This document shows positions 6,775-14,844 of a stretch of 64,000 nt of DNA, one piece after another. A program made the translations under genes and the position numbers. How positions within the stretch are numbered: the stretch's first letter is position 1; every line of letters starts with the position of its first letter. The stretch is from Methanomassiliicoccaceae archaeon UBA421 (lineage in GTDB: Archaea; Thermoplasmatota; Thermoplasmata; Methanomassiliicoccales; Methanomethylophilaceae), in assembly GCA_002498365.1 (NCBI GenBank), contig DAHB01000002.1, forward strand, positions 173,886 to 237,885, written 5' to 3'. Below the pieces are notes generated by a model. The model did no database searches and was not told the origin of the DNA. It was given only the letters and a program-made list of their open reading frames with translations.

Positions 6775-7301
6775 GCCCTCAGTTCCTTCAAGGTCTTCCG
6801 CACGTCCGCGTGAAAGTCCTCGAGCGTCGATTCGTTGATGAACATGATGTCTGCCAGGGCGATGACCTCGGCCTGTCCCCAGGATATCTCCCGGGTGTCG
6901 CGGTCCGCAAACTCGACCCATTCCCTCGGGGCGTCCTCCCTTCCGCGTTTGACGAGCCTCCCGTACCTGGTGTCGGGGCTCGAGTGTATCGCGATGATGT
7001 ACACGTCCTCGCTGAGGGTCCTGAACGCGTCTACCTCCTCCATGCTCCTGCAGCCGTCCACCAGAAATATGCCGCCGGTCATCTTCTCCAGGGCCTTCTT
7101 GGCCCAAATGTCCTTGCCCTTCTTCTTCCTGGCCTTGTCTGCGAACTCGCCGATGGTGAGGCCCTTTTCGGAGCGGTAGTCGGCATAGTGCTCCCGCACG
7201 ATGTCGCCCATCCTCAGGAAGGGTATGTCCATTTCGCGGGCCACGGTCAGCAGTTCTTCTTTGCCCGATCCGGGCATTCCGGTCACGATGAATATCTTCA
7301 T
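6771..7301 (-). CDS. UPF0200-type P-loop nucleotide kinase
   Basis: 176-aa P-loop NTPase of the archaeal UPF0200/adenylate-kinase-like group. The Walker A motif GMPGSGKEEL is at residues about 8-17. Later blocks are RMGDIVREHYADYR and FLVDGCRSMEEVDAF (Walker B-like VDG). The ATG at 7301 overlaps pyrI by four bases and the gene overlaps orf81 by four, so it sits inside the pyrimidine operon. The phosphate acceptor is unknown. Operon position suggests a nucleotide-metabolism role, but UPF0200 genes occur in other contexts too. Confidence 0.85.
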   Translation of the reverse strand: MKIFIVTGMPGSGKEELLTVAREMDIPFLRMGDIVREHYADYRSEKGLTIGEFADKARKKKGKDIWAKKALEKMTGGIFLVDGCRSMEEVDAFRTLSEDVYIIAIHSSPDTRYGRLVKRGREDAPREWVEFADRDTREISWGQAEVIALADIMFINESTLEDFHADVRKTLKELRA

Positions 7302-7771
7302 AGTAAATTGTCCGAGATGTTGCACAGTTCTCTGTCGCAGTACGAGCACCTGAGCTTGGTGGGGCGTCTGCTGATCACCGCGAACTCGGTCTCGATGGGC
7401 TCGTTCTTGTTGGTGATGCAGTTGGGGTTGCAGCACTTGGCGAGCCCCGTCACATGGTCTCCGAGGACGACCCTGAACTTCTCAGCGACATAGTAGTCCC
7501 TGATGATGGAGATCGTGGCGTCCGGAGCGATAAGCGCTATCTTGTCTACCGTCTTCTGGTCAAGCTCGCAGTCCTCTATCTTGACGATGTCCTTCCATTC
7601 CGCCGACTTTCTGGACGATACATGTATGCCGACGCTTATGGTCGAGTCCATATACTCGTTGACGCCGAGGATCTTCAGCACGTTAAGGGCCTGTCCGGTG
7701 GCTATGTGGTCGATGACGGTCCCGTTCCTGATGGGGGCCAGTTTTACCTCCTTTATCGCCTTGACGTCCAT
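7298..7771 (-). CDS. pyrI: Aspartate carbamoyltransferase regulatory subunit
   Basis: 157-aa allosteric partner of PyrB. The N-terminal nucleotide-binding domain shows IRNGTVIDHIATGQALNVLKIL; the C-terminal zinc domain has four Cys ligands in the pattern CNPNC and CSYC, separated by about 27 residues (CCNPNCITNKNE, LRCSYCDREL). The zinc domain contacts the catalytic chains, and CTP/ATP bind the N-domain in the enterobacterial homolog. The start overlaps the pyrB stop (TGATG). Confidence 0.95.
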   Translation of the reverse strand: MDVKAIKEVKLAPIRNGTVIDHIATGQALNVLKILGVNEYMDSTISVGIHVSSRKSAEWKDIVKIEDCELDQKTVDKIALIAPDATISIIRDYYVAEKFRVVLGDHVTGLAKCCNPNCITNKNEPIETEFAVISRRPTKLRCSYCDRELCNISDNLL

Positions 7772-8718
7772 CAGATCTCGCCTCCCAGTATGGCGCAGAG
7801 AAGAGCCATTCTTACGGGCACGCCGTTGAAGGCCTGCTGGAAGTACTTGGCGTGCTCCGACGAGTCGACCTCGGGTGCGATCTCGTCTATCCTGGGGAGG
7901 GGGTGCATGATCGCCATGTCCCTCCTGGCCTCCCTGAGCATGGCATTGTTTATGCGGTATGTCCCGGCCACCTTCTTGTATTCGGCCGGGTCGGGGAACC
8001 TTTCCTTCTGGATTCTGGTTACGTAAAGCACGTCCGCCTTGTCGATTACTTCCTCCAGGCTAGTGGTCTTCGCGGGCCTGCATCCTTTCTCTTTGATGTG
8101 ATTGATTATCTCGTCAGGCATCTGCAGGGTGTCGGGGGCCACGAGTGTCAGCTTGGCGCCGAACATCGTTAGGGCTTCTGCGAGGGAATGGACGGTCCTT
8201 CCGTACTTCAGGTCGCCGACCAGCACCACGTTGAGGCCGTCGAGGGACCCTTTAGCCTGGCGCATCGTGAACAGGTCGAGCAGCGTCTGGGTCGGATGGG
8301 ACCCGGCTCCGTCCCCGGCGTTGATGACGGGATTGATGGAGAAATTGGCCGCCAGACGCGCTGCGCCCTCGTACGGGTGCCTCAGGACTATGAGGTCGCA
8401 GTACGCGTCGACCATCCTTATCGTGTCGGCCAGCGTCTCGCCCTTGGATATGGATGTCATGGACATCTCGGACACGTCTATGACGTCGCATCCGAGCCTG
8501 TAGGCGGCGCTTTCGAACGAGAGCTTAGTGCGTGTCGAAGGTTCGAAGAACAGGTTGCCCAGTATCTTTCCGTGAAGAACCCGGTCCACCTTTTCGCCGG
8601 TAGCGTACGGCACCATTTTTTCGGATAGGTCGAGGATCGATTCGATCTCTTCCCTTGTCAGGTCCCTTATGGAAACGACGTCCCTGTCATAGAAGTCCAT
8701 GGTGGCTAATCCTGCCAT
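7771..8718 (-). CDS. pyrB: Aspartate carbamoyltransferase catalytic subunit
   Basis: Second step of de novo pyrimidine synthesis: carbamoyl phosphate + aspartate to N-carbamoylaspartate. 315 aa with the carbamoyl-phosphate motif FFEPSTRTKLSFE, the HPTQTLLDLFT block and the aspartate-binding HPLPRIDEI. Followed by pyrI with a 1-bp overlap. Two starts are possible: 8718 (MAGLATMDFYDRD) and 8700 (MDFYDRD); neither has a strong Shine-Dalgarno. The TATA-like TTAATTAA at 8752-8759 would give a leader of about 10 nt for 8718, which I prefer. Its substrate is made by carAB near 55 kb. Confidence 0.95.
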   Translation of the reverse strand: MAGLATMDFYDRDVVSIRDLTREEIESILDLSEKMVPYATGEKVDRVLHGKILGNLFFEPSTRTKLSFESAAYRLGCDVIDVSEMSMTSISKGETLADTIRMVDAYCDLIVLRHPYEGAARLAANFSINPVINAGDGAGSHPTQTLLDLFTMRQAKGSLDGLNVVLVGDLKYGRTVHSLAEALTMFGAKLTLVAPDTLQMPDEIINHIKEKGCRPAKTTSLEEVIDKADVLYVTRIQKERFPDPAEYKKVAGTYRINNAMLREARRDMAIMHPLPRIDEIAPEVDSSEHAKYFQQAFNGVPVRMALLCAILGGEI

Positions 8719-8751
8719 TGTGATATAATTCTTCGCCCGCGCGTACCAACA

Positions 8752-8759
8752 TTAATTAA
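8752..8759. promoter_or_regulatory. Palindromic TATA element between pyrB and arcS
   Basis: TTAATTAA is the only strongly AT-rich element in the 59-bp gap between divergent pyrB and arcS. Being palindromic it can be read both ways: 27 bp leftward falls about 10 nt before pyrB, and rightward it falls at the arcS start codon region. It could serve both genes from one site or belong mainly to one of them. Confidence 0.4.
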
Positions 8760-8777
8760 CGGGAGGGCTCTCACTGA

Positions 8778-10478
8778 ATGCAGATGCTGGACATTATCGC
8801 TAGGTCCCATAGGGGAAGGGTCTGCAAATACAAGGACGGAGAGAACGATCTGACCACTCCTGCGGTCGTAACCCTGGGAAGGTCGGCCGGGCCGTTCATA
8901 TCGCTGGAGCCCGAAGGAAGGGTCCTGCATTTCATGGGCACCGATGTGCCTTTGGACGAAGGGCTGCTGACCACAGTTTCGTCGGGCCGCGGAGGCCTTC
9001 GCGGGGTGTACGGCAAGATATGCATCCTCAGACTGCCTATAGACGGCACAGAGGAGATCCCGGAAGGCTGCGAGGTGGTCGTCGTCCCGAACGCGTTCGA
9101 ACTGAGGCGTGATGCCAGAAAGCTTCCGGACGCTGTGATCAAGATCAGAGAGGCCGCGGGCTTCGGGCGTCTGGTGTACATGTCCGGGATCGCCGAGCCG
9201 TCAACCCTGTCCATTCTCAGCTACATGGGCGTGGATATCTTCGACGACGTGCTGCCCAGCGCCGCCGGCCTCATGGGCGTGAGGATGATCCCCGAAGGCG
9301 AGGTGGCCATGGGCTACGACGTCTCCAGGGAGAACACGAGGGCCCTGAGGGAAGAGGCGGAGAAGGTTGCGTTGTTCTCGACATCGGGACGCCTGAGGGA
9401 GCTGGTGGACCAGAGGTCTTCCGCATCGCCCTCCTCCGTCGCGCTTCTGAGGCTTTACGACGGCCAGGGCTACGCCTACCAGGAGGAGGCCTGCACCCTC
9501 ACGGGCGGAAGATTCTGCAGCAACACCGTACAGGCCCTTCGCAGGCCGGACACGGAGCGATACCGCAGGACCATGGCGGGCCGGTACAGGAGGCCGGACC
9601 ACAAGAGGATACTGCTTCTTCTGCCGTGCTCCGCAAGGAAACCCTATCACACGTCTAAGTCCCACAAGGCATTCTCGTCGGCCATACACACGGGCGACCA
9701 CGACACCCTGGTGCACGAGGTGATAATCACCTCGCCCCTGGGGCTTGTGCCCAGGGAGCTGGACGTTTTCTATCCGGCCAATGCTTATGACATACCCGTG
9801 ACAGGAGAATGGAACTGCCAGGAGAAGCAGATGATCCGGTCGATGCTGTCCGAGCTCCTCGGACAGGGTTACGACAAGGTGATATGCCACTTTCCGGACT
9901 ACGAGATGATCAAGGACCTGGCGGACATGGAATACACGGTCGAGAACGGAGATCCCACGTCCTTCGCCTCCCTCGGAAGGCTGGACGCATCCCTGAGGGG
10001 GGCCGCGAGAGGAATGGACCTCCCGGGCTACATGGTCGACCGCAAGGAGAACATACGTTCGGTCCTGCGTTTCCAGTTCGGACAGGAGGCCGCCGACGCC
10101 ATAATGGACGAGAACACGTTCGCAACGGGAAAATTCCCGTACTGGAAGATCATCAGGGAGGATCCGGGGGACAGGTCTAAGAAGACCCAGCTCGGCATGC
10201 TGACTCCCGAGAGAGGCATGATATCGCTTACTCTGGAGGGCGCGGAAGTCCTGTCCGGGACCGGAAAGTACACTGTGATGATGAACGATTTCGAACTCAA
10301 GGGCAACCTGTTCGCGGTCGGAGCGGTCGGAGCGGACCCTGACATAAGGATAGGGGACGAGGCAGTGATAATGCGCAACGGAAAGGTCGCAGGCGTAGGG
10401 GTGGCCGAGATGTGCGGCAGAGAAATGGTCCAGATGAACCGCGGAATGGCGGTCCGCGTCCGTCATAAGTCAAAATAA
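8778..10478 (+). CDS. arcS: Archaeosine synthase (TgtA2/ArcS)
   Basis: Converts preQ0 at position 15 of archaeal tRNA to archaeosine (G+), using glutamine or another amino donor depending on lineage. 566 aa. The signature PCSARKPYHTSKSHK near residue 278 carries the PCxxKPY motif specific to ArcS; the C-terminal ~80 residues are a PUA domain (GNLFAVGAVGADPDIRIGDE, NGKVAGVGVAEM). The N-terminal third is a degenerate TGT-like domain. ATG 8778 has an alternative at 8784 two codons later. The gene itself marks the organism as archaeal. Confidence 0.92.
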   Translation: MQMLDIIARSHRGRVCKYKDGENDLTTPAVVTLGRSAGPFISLEPEGRVLHFMGTDVPLDEGLLTTVSSGRGGLRGVYGKICILRLPIDGTEEIPEGCEVVVVPNAFELRRDARKLPDAVIKIREAAGFGRLVYMSGIAEPSTLSILSYMGVDIFDDVLPSAAGLMGVRMIPEGEVAMGYDVSRENTRALREEAEKVALFSTSGRLRELVDQRSSASPSSVALLRLYDGQGYAYQEEACTLTGGRFCSNTVQALRRPDTERYRRTMAGRYRRPDHKRILLLLPCSARKPYHTSKSHKAFSSAIHTGDHDTLVHEVIITSPLGLVPRELDVFYPANAYDIPVTGEWNCQEKQMIRSMLSELLGQGYDKVICHFPDYEMIKDLADMEYTVENGDPTSFASLGRLDASLRGAARGMDLPGYMVDRKENIRSVLRFQFGQEAADAIMDENTFATGKFPYWKIIREDPGDRSKKTQLGMLTPERGMISLTLEGAEVLSGTGKYTVMMNDFELKGNLFAVGAVGADPDIRIGDEAVIMRNGKVAGVGVAEMCGREMVQMNRGMAVRVRHKSK

Positions 10479-10601
10479 TTCCGGTCCCGTACTTTCAGTC
10501 ACTTTCGGCGACCTCCCCTGATTCAATTCATATACTGCGTCATCGATGATTGAGTAAGAAGGCCGGAAGTGCATCCCCCGACGCATCTGAAAGTCTTCTA
10601 C

Positions 10602-10656
10602 CAGAGGCAGGGACATTCGCATCCCATCCAACAGCCCTGCCTCTGTTTTTATTTTT
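10602..10656 (+). terminator. Strong terminator hairpin with U-tract between arcS and Sel1 gene
   Basis: CAGAGGCAGGG (10602-10612) pairs perfectly with CCCTGCCTCTG (10635-10645): 11 bp, 22-nt loop, followed by TTTTTATTTTT. It lies 120 bp after arcS and touches the end of the convergent Sel1 gene, so it could end arcS or an independent short RNA. A CATATA element near 10530 might start such an RNA around 10556. Nothing else is seen in 10479-10601. Confidence 0.6.
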
Positions 10657-11215
10657 CCAGATCGTCACTCTGTTCGGGTGAAAGGTCCTCCAATCTGGAG
10701 ATCGCTTCTTCGTTTCCCTTTTCCGCGGCCTTTTTCAGGAATTCCAGGGCCTTCTTCATGTCGCAGTCCGTGCCGCAGCCGTCCCGGTACATGTAGAAAA
10801 GCGCAACGAGCGCCTGGTCGAAGCCCTTGCCGGCGGCATCCGTTATCAGCGCAAGGGCGCCCCCCATGTCCTGGGGAACGCCTTTGCCGTCCCTGTACAT
10901 AAGGCCCAGGCGGTAAGATCCCGCGGCGAGCCCGCCCTCCGATGCAATCCTGAACAGCCGGAACGCCGAATCGAAATCGGCGACCCTCTGACCATCCTTG
11001 TTTACGAATCCATGCTCCAGCATATCTCCCAGAGTAAGGGCGGCTCCGGGAGAACCGTTCTCTGCGCCCATCTTGAAGAATTCTACGGCCTTGTCGATGT
11101 CCTTGTCCACTCCTATCCCGTTCAGATAGCATGCCCCGACTTCGAACGCGGCCTCGCAGTCTCCGGACCTTGCCGCTCTTTTGAGTTTCCACAGGCTTCC
11201 TTCGCGACCGAACAC
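10649..11215 (-). CDS. Sel1-repeat (TPR-like) protein
   Basis: 188 aa made almost wholly of Sel1-like repeats of about 36 residues: visible units include AAFEVGACYLNGIGVDKDID, GSYRLGLMYRDGKGVPQDMG and ALVALFYMYRDGCGTDCDMK, giving roughly four repeats. Such proteins are adaptors for protein-protein contacts; no enzyme motif is present. The start is GTG at 11215: an in-frame stop lies two codons upstream, and a TATA element (CTATATC, 11238-11244) is centred about 26 bp before it, so this looks like a leaderless GTG start. It has no signal peptide. The partner is unknown. Confidence 0.8.
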   Translation of the reverse strand: MFGREGSLWKLKRAARSGDCEAAFEVGACYLNGIGVDKDIDKAVEFFKMGAENGSPGAALTLGDMLEHGFVNKDGQRVADFDSAFRLFRIASEGGLAAGSYRLGLMYRDGKGVPQDMGGALALITDAAGKGFDQALVALFYMYRDGCGTDCDMKKALEFLKKAAEKGNEEAISRLEDLSPEQSDDLEK

Positions 11216-11270
11216 ATGCGGTCATGGGCCCGGAACGCTATATCGGTTGCGCTCCGTAACGTAAATAAGG

Positions 11271-12134
11271 TCAATCCTGTAGCTCGTCAGAATATTTCAT
11301 GCTCAGCTTCGAAAGCCATACGCTGAGCGCAAGTCCGAGTACCAGCGCCGCCACGCCACCGATGGCTTCGGCCCCGGTGTCAGTGGCGGTCAGGGTGTTG
11401 TAGGCCACCAAAAACGTGGAGCCGACCGTGAGGCCGAATATCATATAGAACGTAGATTTGCGGTAGGACCTAAGGGCCCACGTAACTATCTTTGCGAACA
11501 ACACCAGCCCGGCGACGAGGCCGATTCCGAAAAGCACTATGACCACGATATCGAAGTCGGTGAAGGAATTTATCAGTGGCTTGTAGAGCCCCATCGCCAG
11601 CAATATGGCGCTCCCGCTCACTCCAGGCGCGATCTTGGAAGCCGCTATTACAAGTCCGGTGACGATCAGTACGGCATACATGGTCCCGCCATGTACTATT
11701 CCGTCATCTCCGCCCGTCTCTTCCATGGTCCCGGCGAACATAAGCAGCACCGTTATGGAGATACCGGCCGCCAGAGCGACAAAGTTAAGCGCGGAGCCTT
11801 TCTCCCCGTCCTCCTGCGTCATCTTGTAGACGTCGGGAAACTGCCCGACTATCAGTCCCGTGAAGAAGAACATTGCCGGAACCTCGAGATTTGCCATAAG
11901 CCAATCCAATCCGAAGGCGGTTACGGCCATTCCTAGGACCATCCCCCCGCCTACAAAAAGCAGGAACCTGAAATCGGTCCTCCATTTGTGGAAGATGTCT
12001 CCGAGGTCCTCCATCAATCTCTCGTATATCCCGAAAACTACGGCGGCCACGCCGCCGCTGGCGCCCGGAAGGATGCTCAGGACGCCTATGAACGCACCGA
12101 CAAGACCGTTCTTTGCATCAGCGATCCTTCCCAT
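11271..12134 (-). CDS. DUF368 membrane protein, polyprenyl-phosphate transporter family
   Basis: 287-aa polytopic protein with about eight or nine membrane helices. The family signature LSILPGASGGVAAVVFGIYERL is near residue 20, and a second related motif SKIAPGVSGSAILLAMGLYK is near residue 165: the inverted-repeat pair typical of DUF368. Bacterial DUF368 members were shown to recycle undecaprenyl phosphate across the membrane. An archaeal equivalent would handle the dolichol-type carrier used in glycosylation; that substrate is inferred. No operon partner. Confidence 0.85.
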   Translation of the reverse strand: MGRIADAKNGLVGAFIGVLSILPGASGGVAAVVFGIYERLMEDLGDIFHKWRTDFRFLLFVGGGMVLGMAVTAFGLDWLMANLEVPAMFFFTGLIVGQFPDVYKMTQEDGEKGSALNFVALAAGISITVLLMFAGTMEETGGDDGIVHGGTMYAVLIVTGLVIAASKIAPGVSGSAILLAMGLYKPLINSFTDFDIVVIVLFGIGLVAGLVLFAKIVTWALRSYRKSTFYMIFGLTVGSTFLVAYNTLTATDTGAEAIGGVAALVLGLALSVWLSKLSMKYSDELQD

Positions 12135-12262
12135 AAGGCAATGTCAGCAAATTGCCGTATTTAAAGGTCGCTGGCATGGAAATCGTCCTTTCCGATTGCG
12201 GCCCTTGTGACGGGCCCGCCCGTGGTAAAGATCTCATGCATTTACCAATGAATTACTCAATG

Positions 12263-12310
12263 ATTAGACATTTATCAAATTATTAATATATGATTAGACA
12301 TTTGTCTAAT
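12263..12310. promoter_or_regulatory. Duplicated palindromic operator flanking the amt TATA box
   Basis: ATTAGACA-TT-TGTCTAAT (12293-12310) is a perfect 8-2-8 palindrome. A degenerate copy ATTAGACA-TT-TATCAAAT lies at 12263-12280, 30 bp upstream. The TATA box TTAATATAT (12283-12291) lies exactly between them, so the downstream copy covers the region between TATA and the predicted start near 12314. This is the architecture of a repressor site. The motif differs from the GGAA-N6-TTCC operator known for NrpR. Confidence 0.7.
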
Positions 12311-12368
12311 TAGCTTCAATTTAACTGTACAAATCTAGTGAAAATGAGGCAACAATTGGAGGTTCAAG

Positions 12369-13706
12369 ATGAAGTTGGGAATAATGGTGGCGGTCGCAGC
12401 GGCCGCGATAATGACGGTATCGCTCTTCCTGCTGCCTGAGGTGTCCGCCGATACCGCTGAAATACTGTCGGGCGGCGTCGAAGGGGCACTGGACCATACT
12501 GATATGGCATGGGTTATGGTGGCGACGGTACTGGTTTTCATGATGGCTCCCGCCTTGGCGCTTTTCTACGGGGGGATGCTGAGGAAGCAGAGCATGACGT
12601 CCACCATCGCCCAGTGTATAATGGGCGTCGCACTGGTTTTAGTGATATGGGCGGCGGTGGGATACTCTCTGGCGTTCAGCGGGGACATAGGCGGGTTCGT
12701 TGGGGACCTCGGCTTCGCCCTGATGTACAACGTGCCGTACGGAACGAGCACACTGGGACTTACGATACCCGATATGGAGTTCCTGCTGTTCCAGGGGATG
12801 TTCGCAGGTGTGACGGCATGCATCGTGGTCGGGGCCAGCGCCGAAAGGGCCAGGTTTTCCGCCATCATGCTGTTCCTTGCCATCTGGTCGGTCCTCGTGT
12901 ATGCTCCGATGGCGCACATGGTCTGGGGAGGAGGCATTCTCTCCACGGCAGGAGGATATATCACATCCCTCGATTACGCGGGAGGGACGGTGGTCCACAT
13001 ATGCGCCGGCGTGACCGGCGTCGCGATAGCGCTGGTCCTGGGAAAGAGGAGCGGCAGGACGATAAAGGACCGTCCCCACAGCATCCCCTGGATGTACCTT
13101 GGGGCCATACTTCTCTGGCTGGGATGGATCGGTTTCAACGGAGGGTCCGGGCTCGCAGTGAACGAGACACTGGTGCTGGTGGTGGCCACGACCGTAATAA
13201 GTTCGACGGTGGCGATGCTGTCCTGGGGCGCGGTCCAGATAATGCATGCGGGGCGCGTGAGCGTCTCCGGCATGTGCGCCGGGTTCCTGTCGGGGCTGGT
13301 GGCCATCACTCCTGCATGCGCGTTCGTAAGCCCCGCGTCTGCCGCGCTGATCGGTGCCGTGGCGGCGCCCGTATGCTACTTCGGAGTGATCTTCATGAGG
13401 AAGAGGTCCGGGGTCGACGACGCTCTGGACGTGTTCGGGATCCATGGCATAGGGGGGATCTGGGGAGCGATAGCCACAGGTATATTCGCATCCTCCGCTC
13501 TCACCGCCACGCCCGGGCTGATCGAAGGCGGAACCGACCTTTTCGCAGGACAGCTGGTGGCTGTAGGATTAACCCTGGCGTACTGTTTCGCGGCATCGTT
13601 CGTGATAATGAAGGCGATCTCCTTGGTCATGAGGGTCCGTTACACAGAAGACGAAGAGCTCATAGGTGGAGACATCGCGGAGCACGGAGAGTCCGCATAT
13701 AACTGA
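12369..13706 (+). CDS. amt: Ammonium transporter
   Basis: Trimeric ammonium channel of the Amt/MEP/Rh family, 445 aa with an N-terminal hydrophobic segment that may be a cleaved signal or extra helix, then about eleven helices. The twin pore histidines are visible in GGTVVHICAGVTG and DVFGIHGIGGIWGA; the block LVFMMAPALALFYGGMLRK is the first helix signature. Shine-Dalgarno GGAGG lies 6 nt before the ATG, with a leader of about 55 nt. It is followed 9 bp later by glnK, the usual PII partner that plugs the pore when nitrogen is sufficient. Confidence 0.96.
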   Translation: MKLGIMVAVAAAAIMTVSLFLLPEVSADTAEILSGGVEGALDHTDMAWVMVATVLVFMMAPALALFYGGMLRKQSMTSTIAQCIMGVALVLVIWAAVGYSLAFSGDIGGFVGDLGFALMYNVPYGTSTLGLTIPDMEFLLFQGMFAGVTACIVVGASAERARFSAIMLFLAIWSVLVYAPMAHMVWGGGILSTAGGYITSLDYAGGTVVHICAGVTGVAIALVLGKRSGRTIKDRPHSIPWMYLGAILLWLGWIGFNGGSGLAVNETLVLVVATTVISSTVAMLSWGAVQIMHAGRVSVSGMCAGFLSGLVAITPACAFVSPASAALIGAVAAPVCYFGVIFMRKRSGVDDALDVFGIHGIGGIWGAIATGIFASSALTATPGLIEGGTDLFAGQLVAVGLTLAYCFAASFVIMKAISLVMRVRYTEDEELIGGDIAEHGESAYN

Positions 13707-13715
13707 GGCGATGAA

Positions 13716-14033
13716 ATGAAGATGATAGTGGCAGTCATCCGGCCGGAAAGGTTACAGAACGTCAAGGACGCGCTCAGGTGCAACGGGATAATGGGGATGA
13801 CCATGGTCCCCGTGAAGGGAAGGGGCTCGCAATCGGGCATAAACATATCCACAAGGACCGGGACGTTACGCGTGGACGAGATAGACAAGATGATGCTCGA
13901 GATCGTCGTGGAGGACGACCAGAAGCAGTTGACCATAGATACCGTGAAGGAGGCCGCGCTGACCGGACACATCGGAGACGGGCGTATATTCGTCATACCT
14001 GTCGAGGAATCGATAAAGGTCCACGACGAATGA
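13716..14033 (+). CDS. glnK: Nitrogen regulatory protein P-II with Tyr51 missing
   Basis: 105-aa trimeric PII signal protein that senses 2-oxoglutarate/ATP/ADP and gates Amt. Conserved blocks: MKMIVAVIRPERLQNVKDAL, VKGRGSQSG, LEIVVEDDQ and TGHIGDGRIFVIPVEESIKV. Ungapped alignment with bacterial GlnK puts Leu at position 51 in place of the uridylylated Tyr, and the T-loop tip (NISTRTGTLRVDE) differs strongly. Covalent uridylylation is therefore excluded, and control would rely on ligand binding only. Co-transcribed with amt; poly-T follows at 14060-14069. Confidence 0.95.
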   Translation: MKMIVAVIRPERLQNVKDALRCNGIMGMTMVPVKGRGSQSGINISTRTGTLRVDEIDKMMLEIVVEDDQKQLTIDTVKEAALTGHIGDGRIFVIPVEESIKVHDE

Positions 14034-14168
14034 TCGCAGATTTCCTCCAAACCTTTTACCTTTTTTTTCAAAGCTGTTGTTTGTTAGACATTATTCTGTG
14101 ACGCGCCATCGATAGGCCGCGATGCGATACGATGCGGATGGGGCAATCTCCGCCCGAAGAAAAAGGTA

Positions 14169-14525
14169 TCAGCCGTCGATGAGATCGTCGGAGCCCTCAT
14201 AGGTGAAGCGCACACAGTTGGCATGTATCTGCCTAGCCTTGGTCTTGGAGAGCATGCCCAGTTCCAGCCAGGCGGCGTTTATGACCCCGGACGGCGCAAG
14301 GCACGTGGCCGACGACACGGAACATATCTCAGGGTCGTAGACCCTGCTGCCACGCCAGTCCGTGACGTCTTTGACGCTGACCGTCTTGCCGAGCCTATCG
14401 GCGTATCTTCTGATGAGGTCGCAGTCAGTAGCGATATGGATGTCCAGGTCCCCGTCTTCTCTGATTTTTGCGGTGATCTTGTGCTTCTTGTCGCAGAACG
14501 CCATATCGACGATTACGGTGGCCAT
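14169..14525 (-). CDS. Small cysteine-containing archaeal protein (DUF6951-like)
   Basis: 118 aa, beginning MATVIVDMAFCDKKHKI. It contains conserved-looking Cys in FCDK, TDCDLI, PEICSV and ATCLAPSGV and ends in the stretch LGMLSKTKARQIHANCVRF. The layout (beta-rich N-domain, then C-x-x-P-x-G-V-x-N-A) resembles small uncharacterised proteins of methanogens, which I associate with DUF6951; that name is from memory and not certain. Metal or Fe-S binding is plausible. A TTG start at 14552 would add nine residues; ATG 14525 is preferred. Convergent with glnK across a 135-bp gap that holds only a T-tract and a TTAGACA half-site (14083). Confidence 0.65.
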   Translation of the reverse strand: MATVIVDMAFCDKKHKITAKIREDGDLDIHIATDCDLIRRYADRLGKTVSVKDVTDWRGSRVYDPEICSVSSATCLAPSGVINAAWLELGMLSKTKARQIHANCVRFTYEGSDDLIDG

Positions 14526-14586
14526 GCCCTTTGGAACGACATGTGAATACAAAAAACATTCCCGTTTCGGAGATTGAAATAATGAG

Positions 14587-14659
14587 TGCAGCCGCCGGGA
14601 TTCGAACCCGGGCGACGAGCTTGGAAGGCTCGAATCCTAACCAGCTAGATTACAGCTGC
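14587..14659 (-). tRNA. tRNA-Gly (anticodon UCC)
   Basis: Minus-strand cloverleaf of 73 nt: acceptor GCAGCTG/CGGCTGC, D-stem ATCT/GGAT, anticodon stem CGAGC/GCTCG with loop CTTCCAA (anticodon TCC), T-arm CCGGG-TTCGAAT-CCCGG, discriminator A. The 3' CCA is not encoded. No intron. Confidence 0.93.
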
Positions 14660-14685
14660 ACCAGGTTCCCTTAATTTTTCACTGG

Positions 14686-14692
14686 TATATAA
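14686..14692 (-). promoter_or_regulatory. TATA box of tRNA-Gly
   Basis: TTATATA on the minus strand, centred 30 bp before the mature tRNA 5' end. This is consistent with a primary transcript a few nucleotides longer that is trimmed by RNase P. Confidence 0.6.
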
Positions 14693-14844
14693 TCATGATG
14701 TAGGTTCCGCCATATCGCTCCCCTGCTGCCCGCATCGGTCCCCGCGGCCCATAAGACGACGCGAACGGCCGGAGAGGAAAGTTTCCCGACCCCGCATCCG
14801 CCCCCTGCCTACTTTTATCTACTGAATCCCTCATATCGCTTCCG

